Below, one piece after another: positions 12,338 to 24,437 of a DNA stretch of 64,000 nt. Each line of letters begins with the position of its first letter. The first letter of the stretch is position 1. The notes under the pieces were generated by a model. The model saw only the letters and a program-made list of their open reading frames with translations. It made no database searches and was not told the DNA's origin. This DNA comes from Rotaria socialis (taxonomy: Eukaryota > Rotifera > Eurotatoria > Philodinida > Philodinidae). Location of the stretch: assembly GCA_905331475.1 (NCBI GenBank), contig CAJNYU010004046.1:1106-65105 (forward strand), given 5' to 3'. A program made the translations under genes and the position numbers.

Positions 12338-12343
12338 TTTATT
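12338..12343 (-). promoter_or_regulatory. Poly(A) signal of the T-type channel gene
   Basis: TTTATT on the plus strand is AATAAA on the minus strand, 16 bases beyond the channel stop codon (12359-12361). It supports the short last exon. Confidence 0.5.
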
Positions 12344-12358
12344 TAAAAAAACAATTTT

Positions 12359-15300
12359 TTATAAATTTGTAATTATTACTTTCTCTTTTACGTGTGGACC
12401 GTTCATGTCTAGTAAGGATTGTTCAGCATTATTCCCGTGCTGTACATCAACTTGATACAGTTGTTCCATTTCTTCACCCAGCGTAGCATCTTGCTCTATC
12501 ATTCCATTTGAATCCTAATTAAATACAATAAGAAAAGCATGAAACAATTATGTCTTCGTATTAAATACGAACTTCAAGTTTTTTCATGAGTACAGCGACA
12601 ACAATGTTGAGAAGTACAAATTGAGTCATCAGAACAAAAATAACAAAATAAATAGGTGATATTATTATCATCAAGTGGTTTCTGCCAGTAGAATGTGAAT
12701 CGTCTTGACGTAAAGTGTCCTTTAAAATAATACTTATGATTACAAAAAAATGAACTGTTCATTTTCTTCAATCGCTTACTTTCATTATACCATTCCAATT
12801 ATCACCGGTTGCAACACGAAAAAGTGTAAGAAGTGCTATGCCGAAATTTTTAAAATGCGCATGCTGATTAAGACCAGTACATGGTTGCTCTTCACTACAT
12901 TCTAATTTTCCGAATAGCTCAACACCAAGTGTAGCAAAGATAAAAAAGATAAGAAGGAATAGCAGACTCTAATTTCAAAGAATAAGAAAAAAGTTCTTCA
13001 AAACAAAACAACAACAAAAAAATTCGATTTACTAAATTTCCAACTTGTGGAAGAGCTTCCATGATAGTATCTAATAAAGCTTGAATACCTTTGGCCATTT
13101 TCAGTAGTTTGAGTACTAAAATAGAAAAGAAAAAAAGATAACTTATTAGATTTATTCTGTTGATTTACCTCGCGCAATTCTCAATATTCTGACCACGCGA
13201 ATAAGTGTAGGATTTATTGGAATGTGTCCATGTGATACATGTTCGATTATGATGCTAGCTATCGATACAAGTACAATAAGTGAATCCAACTGATTCCATC
13301 TTGAAAACAAAAATTAAATGAAAAAAGGAATCTCTCAACTAATGTTTTTCTTACTTTTCTCTGAAGTAATGTACTGGCCCAAATGCAATAATTTTCCAAA
13401 TAAGTTCAAGTAAGAATATAACCGTAAACACATAATTACAATATTCAAGAAACTTCACCCATTCCTAAAAGCAAAATTTTGTAATAAAATATAAAAAATG
13501 AATCACTCAGTTATTTCCTCTCACAAGTGGCATGGAATAATGTTCAAGTGACATTGTAACAACATTTAAACCAATTATACCAGCAATGGTTAAATCGAAA
13601 TATTTAGCCATGCATATATCATATAAACGTTTGCGCCATCGTGACATTTTTGAATAATATGATAAATCCCTCAAAAGACTCCGTCTGCATTCAAGGATTT
13701 TTTCATATTTTTCTTGATCTCGACCTGCTGCTTCAAGCTCTTGCTGAGCTCGACAGTTTTGAAAATTCTCAATAATGACACCAACGAACATATTAACAAC
13801 GAAAAAACTAACAATTAAAATGAATGATACAAAATAAATTAATTTTGCTTCACTATAATTCCTTGTCGGTTGCACATCAACATCGACTGCATCAATAGCA
13901 TTATACATAATTTCTACCCAACCATCCTTCGATGCAAGGACAAATAGTGTAAGTACAGCCTAAATTAAGTTTGGAATTATCTTAACGAAAATTATATATT
14001 TATATTGCATACTTGACCCAAATTATCAAAATTGTATTTTTGATTTTGCCATCGATGATCGGGCATTGATTCACATTGTTGTTTGGTTTCTACACTATCA
14101 GCGAGAGACCCTTCACAGAAGTAGAATTTACCTTTAAAGAGCTGAAATAAAGCATTTAAACATATGATGACATTGAAAATTTTTGAAACGCATGTAAAAC
14201 ATGTTGTTTCACTGCATTTGTCAGAAGTAAAAGATTTCTTATACGACTATTGGGTAACTGGACAATTCGTCGCGTGCATGTTTATTCTAATTTAATTAAT
14301 GGAGACTAATGATAATGTAGAATAATTGATATAAATAATTGTATGAATAGTGACAAGAAATGTCTTCTGTTACTGAGGAGAATTATTTTATATTTATTTT
14401 AAAATTAATGGGTTTTTTCTGATTTTCCCAAAGTCCTATTAGATTATTTATTTTTTCCTTGAGATTCATAACTCAGTCTACGAAATGCGTGGGCTTATTC
14501 AATTAATTGAACATAGTCTACTTGATTCAATTACATCAAGCAACACGACATATCCACTTTCATTAAGTTACATTGCGACCAATTGTCTTGCGATGAATTA
14601 TCCACGCGACGAATTGTCCGCGATGAATTGTCTCGCGACGAATTGACCTAGTACCGACTATTGAGAGATGTGAAACTACAAACTATCATTGATTTTACGG
14701 AAGATTAGATATGTACATGAGTATTAACTGTAGCTATGGAATAGAAGGTTAATTGAGCAACTATCAAGTGCTAAGATCCTGTGTGTCATCGAACTACCAA
14801 AATAAGGCGAATATCTAGGCGAAGCTTTGAGCAGAACTTTGGTAGCAAGTTGTTGAACCAATTCAAGCATAAATGATCGGGAGATTACCGTTGGGTACCA
14901 CTCTCTGAAAAAGGCTCCGAAAATGGTACCAAAATCCAAAACCTTAAAAAGTTCGAAATCTTCACTAAAATCCTAAATGATTCAATATGGCACCTTAATT
15001 GTTTTGAAAGCATTCATCAAAATTAATCCTATCCTATCCGCTCCTTTATCTGTACTTTATGGAGTTATTTTTCTCGAACGAAGGGAAAAGTGTTATAATA
15101 TTTTGTTGAAGAATTCAAAACGAAGATGCAAAAAATGCTCTCTTATTTCTGCCTCCCACTCTCTCTCTCTCTCTCTCTGGAATATGAAATGCGCATGAAA
15201 GATCATTTTTTCACTATATTCGGAATTGAAACTTAATAAATCTCAAAATATATTTACTGTAAAGCTTGTGACTAGATTTTCGATAAAATCCAGATGAGTA

Positions 15301-18300
15301 CTGAACTTTATTCTTAAGAGTCAAAAAATCATTTTTTTTTGTCTTCATGCATAACATTATCAAGAGAAATAATTTATGTCGCCTACCTGAACACCAAGAA
15401 TGCCGAAGATGATAAAGAATATACAGCAAATAATAACAACATAACCTATTGGTTTCAATGATAAAATTAAAGTTCGAACAACAAGTTGAAGACCTGGCGC
15501 TCGATGGATAACTAAAATAATAGAATTGAAAATTGAAAATTGAATTAAAAGAAAAGAAAAAAATATTTTCAAACCTGTGAGTGGTCGTAGTGCCCGTAAC
15601 AAACGAAAGACTCTTAACATACTTAGAATATGTGACGCTGCATCCGACTCTGCCGATGGCGTAATCATAGGTCGATGCATTGCAACAACATCAACAACTG
15701 AAACAATCACAATAAAACCATCCAAAGCATTCCAGCCGGTATGTAAATATGTATTGGACCCAAAAAGAAGTCCACTAGCGATTACTTTTATTATCATTTC
15801 AACCGTAAAAATAACTGTAAATATATAACTGCTAAGATTCAAAAATTGTCGTTCCTACAATGATTATAATTTTTAATTTTTAACTTCAAAATGACAACCA
15901 ATTCACTACATACGAAACCGCTAGGAGAAATCGATGGACGTTCCATGGCGAGCGTAATACAATTGAGAGCAATGACGAAAAGAATCAAATAATCAAATGA
16001 TTTTTTTAGTATTAATTGTTGAAATAATGTGCGTAGTCTATCAAAGCAAACAGAATCACGCATTTTGCGTATGCGAATGATTTTTAAAACAAAACTTTAC
16101 CTATTCGAAGGGGAAAATAGATAAAGTGCATAGTTTTCACGTTTCATGAAATATTCTGATATTCGTCTCCCACAAAGTCGATTTAAACATGATGGAATTG
16201 CCTAAAATAGAATGTATGTAAAGAGCAGAAGAAAATACATACATATATATATATATATATATTTCTTCTTAATTTTAATTCTGAAAAAATTTCTGACTCG
16301 AGTAGATATCACATCCTAAGACGATTATCAAGTGCTTCAAAGACAGAAAACAAAAGTTGGTTGTTCTTTATGGAATATCCGTTACTAATGAATGAATCTT
16401 TTTCAAGAGACTATTGACTTCGAAATCGATTTGAAATTAAAATCAATATTTACTTTTGATTGCTCTGTTTTTTGTTTCAGCTGTGTATTACACTCAGTTG
16501 GTTCATGTAATTGGGCATCCTTTTGATCATTTATCGGTTGTTCAGTGCCAATAGCAAGTTGTATACTATTACTCGTATTAGATTCAGTATGAGTACTATT
16601 ATTTCGTTGTTTTCGATCAAATGAATATGATGAATTATCGACTGTCGATCGGCGTTTAACCACTGAATTTAAACATGGATTTGTTATATTATTCGGCTCT
16701 TGTTCAATTAAGTTTCCTTCATGAACAATAAAATGTCCTGTTGATGATGACGATGGTGGAAATGCTTGATGAGAATTTGTACGATGTATGGTATCAACAT
16801 TTAGAGCTCGTTCCTCTTCATTACTAAGTTTAATACTTTCCGACTCATCGAATTTATCAAGTACTTGAATATCAGTTGTGATCGATTGTTGTAACTAAAG
16901 ATAAATATTTTATGGAAATTTCATTCGTTTATATTTCTTACTACACATTTGTGCGCTGCGTGTAAGCTAGCATTATTATTATTATTATTATTATTACTAC
17001 TTGCAGGTTCACCTTCTCCCTAAACAAAACGAAAACAATAAAGCAAAAGTAAAAACAGACGTCTAATTTACTTCATTTGAAAAACTTTCAACAAAAATAG
17101 CAACAAGTAAATTAACTAATACATAATAGCAAATTATCAAAAGTCCAATAAAATATAATGCTGACCATGGACTTGTCTTTTCCATGCCATTATAAAGTAC
17201 TTCATTCCAATCTTCTTGGGTTAGTATCTATTTTATATCATATAAATTAGTTTTATGCATGGGAAAATGAACAACAAATCCTACAGATTAGTATTGTATC
17301 ATACCTGAAATACAGTTAATAATGCAGCAGGAAGTGAATCAAAATTCGCTCTCTCAGTTTCACACTTTAAATATTTGATATCAGTGCGATTTTTAAACAA
17401 ACTTAATTCGACGCATGCGCAGCAGCGACATTTTATATCAAATTTTGTATGTGATGTTGTATTGAATGCTTCCAGAGTAGAAAATTCACCACCGAACAGA
17501 TGCATACCAAGAACGCTATTGAAATTTATACGAGAAAACTTGCTAGCGCAGCCCCCTTAGGACTAAAGTGTGGAACTCACATATATCCCTTCGGCTTACT
17601 ACATTAATTCAAAATAGTTCATCTGAAAAATCTACCCTGGTTTCCAAAACCTATAATTAGGTCATTGTCTATTTGCTTATGTCTGTAATGGAGTGTTAAT
17701 TGTTAGCTCATATATTTAACAATGGCAGAGACTAGTTTCTATGGTCTGTAATGGTACCGTAAGCTAGTTACTGTGGCCTGTAGTTGGCAAGCATTGCTTT
17801 TTTTTCGTGTAGGCTGTAATTAGAAAAGGAAGAAATAGCAACCTAATTAGTCAAGCTTCTAATTAGCACAATTTTAAACTTATTAATGTCTGTAATGTGG
17901 GGGGGGGGGGGGGCACAAAAAAAAAGGTTTTAANNNNNNNNNNCCCCCCCCCCCGCAAAAATCTCGCTTTTAAACTTACACTCACCATTTTCTTCGAAAA
18001 TATATGTTAGTTCCACAAAAAAATACGAGTAAAATAAAGTATATGTGCAGGTTTGCCACCTCGTTCGCTTCTTAGACTTCATCAGGTGACAACCCTGTGT
18101 ATGTAGTTATGATTATTCCAAGGACTATAAACCAATGGTTTATTTCACCCCTAATCAACTCTCTCTAGAAGAATCCCCAGGGAGTCCCTAGGGATTTCGT
18201 TCATTTGCGGGGACTCCCAGAGGATTCGTCGGGGGAGAGTGGATTAGGGACGTATGTAGTTGTTTACACTGTTCTATTTAGATATTCTACTTGAGAAAAA

Positions 18301-21300
18301 AAATAATCCGTTCTCAGAGTTGTTAAGAGGAGTGAATGAGGGAGAGCAAGAATGAAAATATATAGTTTTCTATAGACTTACCTGTAAATGAATATGAACA
18401 GTATTAATAATAAGAGAAATGCTGCGACATTATCTAGCGTTTTAACCATGATAATCTAGATAGCAAATGGACAAATATAGAAACATGTGGCGATATGTAT
18501 ATAACTGGAAATTTGAAACACAACCGAAACGAAATTTTGCAAGCTGCACCTATCCCATACAGACCATATGATAAGCTCTCTGTAAGGCAGTTTTTATCAT
18601 GTTTTACATTTTAATCCTGTAGGAATTGTGTTAACAGCGTTTCCCTTCCCAGGTGAATGAATCTGACAACAGATCTTATCGAATCCTACACTCTAAAAAA
18701 AATAGGTTTTCCACCGAGCCCTGGAAAAAGGTTCGGTAGATTTGAAAAAGCATCCAAATGTATCATACTGTCTGAAAAACACTTCTTTTTTTCCACGGAA
18801 CCTTTAAAGGTTCTTCCCCTGGATACACTGGAAGAACCTTTTACTACGAAACCTTTTTTTTAAGTTCCGTACATCAGAAAATGGTTTCGCAAGAAAAATA
18901 CGAAACCTTTAGGGTTCGGAATTGAATTCTAATGGTTTCTTACTAAACCCCAATGGTTTCGTACTAAATCATAGAATTCAATTCTGAACCCTAAAGGTTT
19001 CGTATTTTTCTTGTGAAACCATTTTCTGATGTACGGAACTTAAAAAAAGGTTTCGTAGCAAAAGGTTCTTCCAGTGTATCCAGGGGAAGAACCTTTAAAG
19101 GTTCCGTGGAAAAAAAGAAGTGTTTTTCANTGTTAGTTACGGGTCAAATACGGCCGTAAACCGAGACTGGTTTGGAGCACCGTAAAACGGGGAGCCATAT
19201 ACTGTGAAATCTTGACCGTATACGACGCAAATGTAAGCATCGTACGGTCCGTAATACTGCGCCCATTATACGGTCCGTATTGTTCGACCTGGGAGCGCAA
19301 GGGTGATTCGATAGAGTTGGATTCCGTTAAAATCCGACATCGGATCCAATACCAAGGATTCGACTGTAGGTCCTGATTCTCCTGGGTTCTGTTGTTGGTC
19401 TTTCGATCAATATTTTATTGATATTCAATGAATAATTAAACTTACCAATTGTCGTCTTAATTCTGGCAAAAATCGAACAATTTTAATTACACGTAATAAT
19501 CTAAATGTACGTAAAACAGATAGTCCACTGTTTTGTTGTCCATATAGTTCAATAAAACTAATTATAACGATGCTACCATCAAATATATTAAATGGATTTG
19601 AAAGATATTTAAAAATACCTCCAGCAATTATTTTAAATAGCATTTCAATTGCGAATAATATTAAGAAAACATAATTGCTATATTCTAATGCATTTGTTAA
19701 CGATTCTGGTTGACCATGATATTCAATAGCCATTGACAGTGCATTTATAATAATAGCCGAGAAAATAATGCGATTAAAATATTTATTAGCAACAATACGT
19801 GCAATGAATTTTTGTATTACCATTAAGAGTGAACAACAACCACAAATACATTCACGATGAAAGTTTGAGTTTTCTTCTTGGCTATTTTCAGATGTATCAA
19901 CACCTTTATCTTGATCATAACAATCACATACATCATTTCTATCGGTTTGTTGTTCTTGTTGTTCAAATTCTAGATTTTCATTTATTCGTCGATTGCTTTC
20001 ATTGGGTAAATTATTATTTTCTGATCGTGAACCAACGATGTCTGGACCAATTTCATAAGTATCATGGCCATAATCAATCGTTGTTGATACTACTAAGGGT
20101 TGACATTGATAATGTGGACAATTTGATCGATGTTTTTGGTTAATTAGTGGAGCCAATGAGACTATATTGATATCTGATATTGAAACATCTTTTTTTGTTT
20201 TTTCTCTTCGAGTGTGTCTGTGATTAACCTTTTTAAAAACAAATAACTATTCAATCTTCTTTCTCCTACATATACAAATATCAATGGAACACAAATGTTG
20301 TTTTTACACGGAACAACATTTTCTAAGCAATCTGATTACTGTTCCAATAGTCAATAAATGCTGGTGAAAAGTAAAGGCATGCTCTAGGTAATCGTAAGAA
20401 AAAGATCTGATATCATCCGTCAGATAGAATTTAAAAAAAACTGCAAGTACCAATCTGCACTGTTTTATCAGCGAACCATAGTGAGTATCTTAGATATGAA
20501 TGAATAGTAGCCAATGTTATCTATTTATTCTACAGTTAGAAATCATTTCGAACATTACGATCATTTATGGTATGCTGACAAAAGGCGAAAAAACTAACTG
20601 AGCCGGTCTTTTACGAACGTGTTTCTTTGACCTGGGAATGAAAATATAAAAAAATAATTAAATTTATAACCCAAACGATTGTTTAGATTATCCTATAGTT
20701 TATAATGTTTACTTGAATGACTATAGGATTTATTATTTGAAACACAGAACTTCAATCGTTTGCTTTTAGACACTTTTTTGTCATAATTACTTACTTTATC
20801 AGATTTCTGTCGACAATTTTTGTAGAATAATCTTTTAGATAGTCGTTTCGATAATTGATTCACATATTTAACTAATTCTTTCCAACAAGAACCTGGCCGA
20901 TCATTTGTTACTGCTGTAGGGTTTAGCTCAGTTAAACGTTTTTGTTCAGCTAACATTCGTTCTGTTTCGCGTCTTTTCGTTACACCAAATTGTGCCGAAA
21001 TAACAGCAAGACAAAGATTCATCATAAAGAATGAACCAATAACAATAAGCGATACGAAATAAATCCAATCCCAAAATGAATGTGCATCTTGTACATAATA
21101 CATGATAGAAACCCAACCTTCGCAAGTAATTATCTAATTGATTGAGAAAAGTGAGCATAGAAATATTTAACCAATAAACAAGAAACGAACCTGAAAGATA
21201 GTAAGCCATGCTGAAAAAATATTATCGAAACTAATTGATCCAGAGAATGGATTTTGATCAGAAGTCGCACATGATCGATAGTATTGATTCCAATTAATGC

Positions 21301-22779
21301 ATTCATTTATTGTTTGATTTTTTGATGTTAAATTCAATGAATTGAAATTAAAGTCACAAGTCTTATTATCTTGGCGTAAACGTGGAATATCTGAGCATTT
21401 TGTCATTCCACTTGATGATGGCTTAGAACAAATAAATGAACTTTGATCAGGAGGAATATAAAATGATTCGAAATGAAAATCCCTTGAGAGAAAAAGAAAT
21501 AAAAAAGACGTAATATTTAATTTTCGATAAACATACCCGAATAATGAATAATCAGCTATAATTGTAGTATTCAATTCTAAGAAACAACGATTACGTAATA
21601 ATCCTTTCCATAATTCTACACCAATAACACCAAAAATGAAAAACATAAAGAAACACAGTAGAAGGACATTGCCAAGCATAGGTAGTGTATCGAGTAGAAG
21701 CAAAACAATAATGCGCATCGATGGTACACGATTAATCGTACGTAATGGACGAAGTACTCGAACTGTACGAATAGCTGATAGACTTATATAATCACCTGGT
21801 ATCAATAATTCCGCTAATCTAAATAATTAATAGTTAACGATTTCTTATTCTCATCTCTATACTTTATTGTCTCTTGTATATATATATATATATATATATA
21901 TATTTGATATGTTCCTGCAAAAACAAAGTCGATTTTTGTATAGAAATTTTGTTCTTAATGCATCAATATTAATTTCAAATCACTTAAAATCAATAGAAAC
22001 TCTGTTAAAGTCCTGAACAAAATTTATTTGTCACTTTCAATAATTTTTATAATTAAAACTCGTCAAATTTCAGATCAATTTTGTTTAAGAAAATTTTGAC
22101 TTTTGTTTTTGTTCGAGACAATAGTTGATATGATCATACCCGGTAAGAACAATAAAACAATCAAGCCGATTCCATGATTCAGCAAGATAAGTTTTTTTGC
22201 CAAATATTCCCATTGCTATCATTTTGAGACACATTTCAATGGTAAAAAATGCAAAAACATAATAATCTATTGTTTGAAGATAGATACAAAATGTTGTATC
22301 GCATTTTTTGGATGATTCTATGTCACTTTGATGTGTGCATGGTTGATGCATACCAAGTGTAATACAATTAATTAAAATAACAAACATACTTATAAGATCA
22401 AACCATGGCCATGTTATAAGTTTTAAACATTGGTAACGTGGTGGTGTTGTTTGTCGAAGGAAATAAAAAGCTTTTTCAACAAAATCTGGAAATGGTAATT
22501 TGTTTTCATCTCGCTCTTCGAGATTACATGAATTAGACAAATTCGATAAAACATTTGTTGAATCGTGTTCACTAAGAAGAGGATCATGTTTATTTATACA
22601 TTCAACATCATTTGAGATATTAATAATTGTTGGTAATGATGCATGAAAAATGTTTTTATTTATCTTATTAATATTATTATTTTCAGTTGTCAAAGGGCGT
22701 TTACCCATGATCAAGCAATTAATATTGCTGCATGGTCGAATTGGAATGGAAGGTAACGACGACCAACATCGGCGTGTGC
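12359..22779 (-). CDS. Cav3 T-type voltage-gated calcium channel alpha-1 subunit
   Basis: Twenty-two minus-strand exons, 5' to 3': 22140-22779, 21537-21818, 21191-21482, 20795-21133, 19446-20228, 18382-18455, 17305-17515, 17072-17227, 16942-17019, 16454-16894, 16101-16201, 15914-16037, 15575-15854, 15387-15511, 14013-14141, 13525-13959, 13355-13464, 13169-13299, 13033-13115, 12780-12968, 12573-12719, 12359-12514. All junctions keep frame, giving about 1,767 codons. Four six-TM repeats are present, with S4 motifs [42 protein letters not shown] and [15 protein letters not shown]. The pore residues are E (TCEGW, 21119-21121), E (TQEDW, 17213-17215), D (SKDGW, 13924-13926) and D (TGDNW, 12801-12803): the EEDD ring that marks low-voltage-activated Cav3 rather than Cav1/2 (EEEE). 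The first exon starts at an acceptor, so an upstream exon may exist; otherwise the ATG at 22706-22708 starts the protein. The C-terminal tail is only about 50 residues, and the II-III linker holds poly-Asn. Confidence 0.93.
14142..15386. repeat. Long channel intron with a short tandem repeat
   Basis: Intron between the exons for the domain III S6-side pore and S5. At 14575-14655 about five units resembling GCGACGAATTGTC occur in tandem, and 14260-14274 holds the inverted form (ggacaattcgtcgcg). The interval could be a small element with subterminal repeats at one end. A CT microsatellite lies at 15160-15178. The 71-73 residue open frames inside are not supported as exons. Confidence 0.4.
17516..18381. 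other. Channel intron with an assembly gap and a fold-back repeat
   Basis: The intron holds a 15-base G-run, ten Ns (17934-17943) and a 12-base C-run, a pattern typical of a failed homopolymer join. At 18148-18250 two arms of about 43 bp (starting ccctaatcaactctc and ending gagtggattaggg) form an imperfect inverted repeat. Sequence could be missing at the gap, but the flanking exons (S6 of domain II side) join in frame without it. Confidence 0.6.
18648..19386. mobile_element. Second CCCAGG-terminus element, in a channel intron
   Basis: The left end CCCAGGTGAATGAATCTGA is nearly identical to the left end of the element at 8869. The right end is the reverse complement of CCCAGGAGAATCAGGACC. 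The flanks are TT on both sides (18646-18647, 19387-19388), consistent with a 2-bp target duplication. The interior differs completely from the first copy: it is dominated by a 158-bp inverted repeat, then GC-richer sequence with 'acggccgta' and 'ccgtaat' motifs. No protein-coding capacity is seen. Confidence 0.6.
18773..19129. repeat. Near-perfect 158-bp inverted repeat
   Basis: Arms 18773-18931 and 18972-19129 are almost exact reverse complements, separated by about 40 bases. They contain ggaacctttaaaggttctt and aagttccgtacatcagaaa. The right arm ends directly at an N (19130), so the assembler broke or joined here. On the transcribed strand of the channel gene this would form a very stable hairpin in pre-mRNA. 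Confidence 0.85.
21876..21903. repeat. (TA)n microsatellite in a channel intron
   Basis: A run of about a dozen TA dinucleotides lies in the intron between the first two recognised channel exons. Confidence 0.8.
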
Positions 22780-24437
22780 CTACAAATTAAGTAAGTAACA
22801 ATATAGACCGATTTTACCATCAATTTCAAGCTCAACTTATTAATGTAGATATATTTCGACAATATGCTTATTCGTTAACAAATTATTCTTGCTATTCAAA
22901 TGATCGGTATGCCGATATTGATGGCACGCTTCGATGATTCTCTTTCCACTGTTATAATATATCTCTCTCCTATATATACGTGTGTTATGTATGAAGTAGT
23001 TGCACTCTGGTTACGTGAAGAAGCAAATAAACGTCATTGCCGTTAGTGACGGTAAGCTGCTCCACCTCTATGCAGTTTGTCTTAATATATCAACCCCAAA
23101 ACAGGGTCCCATCTTTATCGTTACAATCGGTACCACTGTGAGACTTTAATTTGTACGGAAAAACTTAACAAATATTTTCCAAAGTTATCCATTGCGTGGC
23201 TAATCTATAACAATCAGTCTTTTGACAATTTAAAAGAACCTGCGCCTTATCTCCCCATGTTGTTCTTAATCATGAAGTTCAAGAGTTTAGAGTAACAGAA
23301 AAGGAATGAGATGTAGTATCTTATGTTTTTTTAAACTGAAAAAAAAATTGTTTGCTATATTTTAGTATATATAAAATAACATTGTCAACTAAATTATATG
23401 AAAGAAAAACTGCGACTTGTTGTCTTTTTGTCAAATTTTCTTCCTATCTGACTCAAACTTATTTATCTGAAACGACTGAAAGAGAAGAGAAATAATTTTA
23501 TACGAAAACATTAGATATTTGTAGAAAACAACAAGGAAAAGCTTCGATTTCTATTAGAGAACAGTAGTTTTCGAGATAAAAAGATAGTTGAATATTTATT
23601 TTTCATAATAATAGCTTGTTTTCTCTTTGTTAAATCTGCTCATATAATACAGAGGAGAAAGTCAGCGTGTATCAAAACATAGATCTAGAAATACGGTCAC
23701 ACTTTCTTTGAGCTCAAATCAATAGCGAAAAAACAAACTATGAGCAGTTGCCTAGAGAAGCATCGCTTAATTTTTGATCGATCTCATATACCCCTACAAA
23801 ATTTTCCTGAATTCACTTTTGATTAAAACTAAGCAGGTCCACTGTTTTCATTATGTTAGTAAATATTCCCTTTTTCGAAAAACATGCAAATGACTAGAGC
23901 TTGTCGAACAACTGCGGATAGTTCAAGGTAACGATTTCTAATTCTGTATTTGAAATTTTCACCAACTCGCTGAGGCTTATTTTTTCGTTATTTCAAAAAG
24001 AAATCCCAGTATTTATTAAGATTCATTTGAATTTTCTGAATAAATATTGGGATTAATTTTTTCTTTGAAATTTAGTAGGATTTTTTAAATAAATATTTTG
24101 GTGCTTATTGCTTTATTGAGACATGATGGAATTTAAAAAATAAATTCTGTTATCTATGTATGTTCTTTTTATGATTAGAACTTTAATGCATCTCAGAAAA
24201 AAAGAATCATATACAGTACTGAACAAAATCATAAAAAAAGATAATTTTTTTCTAAATTCTTTTCCTATTGATTATATTTAATATGTATTCACAAGTGCAT
24301 TAGTTTGCACTCTATTCGTCACTGAAATCTGATACTTTGTTTGGAATATCAAGCACAAAAAACGACATCCTTATTATAAAGTTGTATTTTTTGGTTTATA
24401 TGGAGAAAAGTGCAGTATAGCTCGCACTTTCAGTTGA
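22780..24437. other. Upstream of the channel; nothing recognised
   Basis: This should hold the channel promoter and any missing 5' exon, but I could not identify one. The right part (23300-24430) is very AT-rich, without exon-like sequence. Confidence 0.45.

Noticed and set aside
15577-15828. 83-codon plus-strand frame in the channel
   Set aside because: It is the antisense shadow of the domain III S2-S4 exon.
17879-17955. G-run and C-run flanking Ns, possible G-quadruplex or telomere end
   Set aside because: The pattern (long mononucleotide G, Ns, long mononucleotide C) recurs at 41933-42014 and fits sequencing/assembly failure rather than biology.
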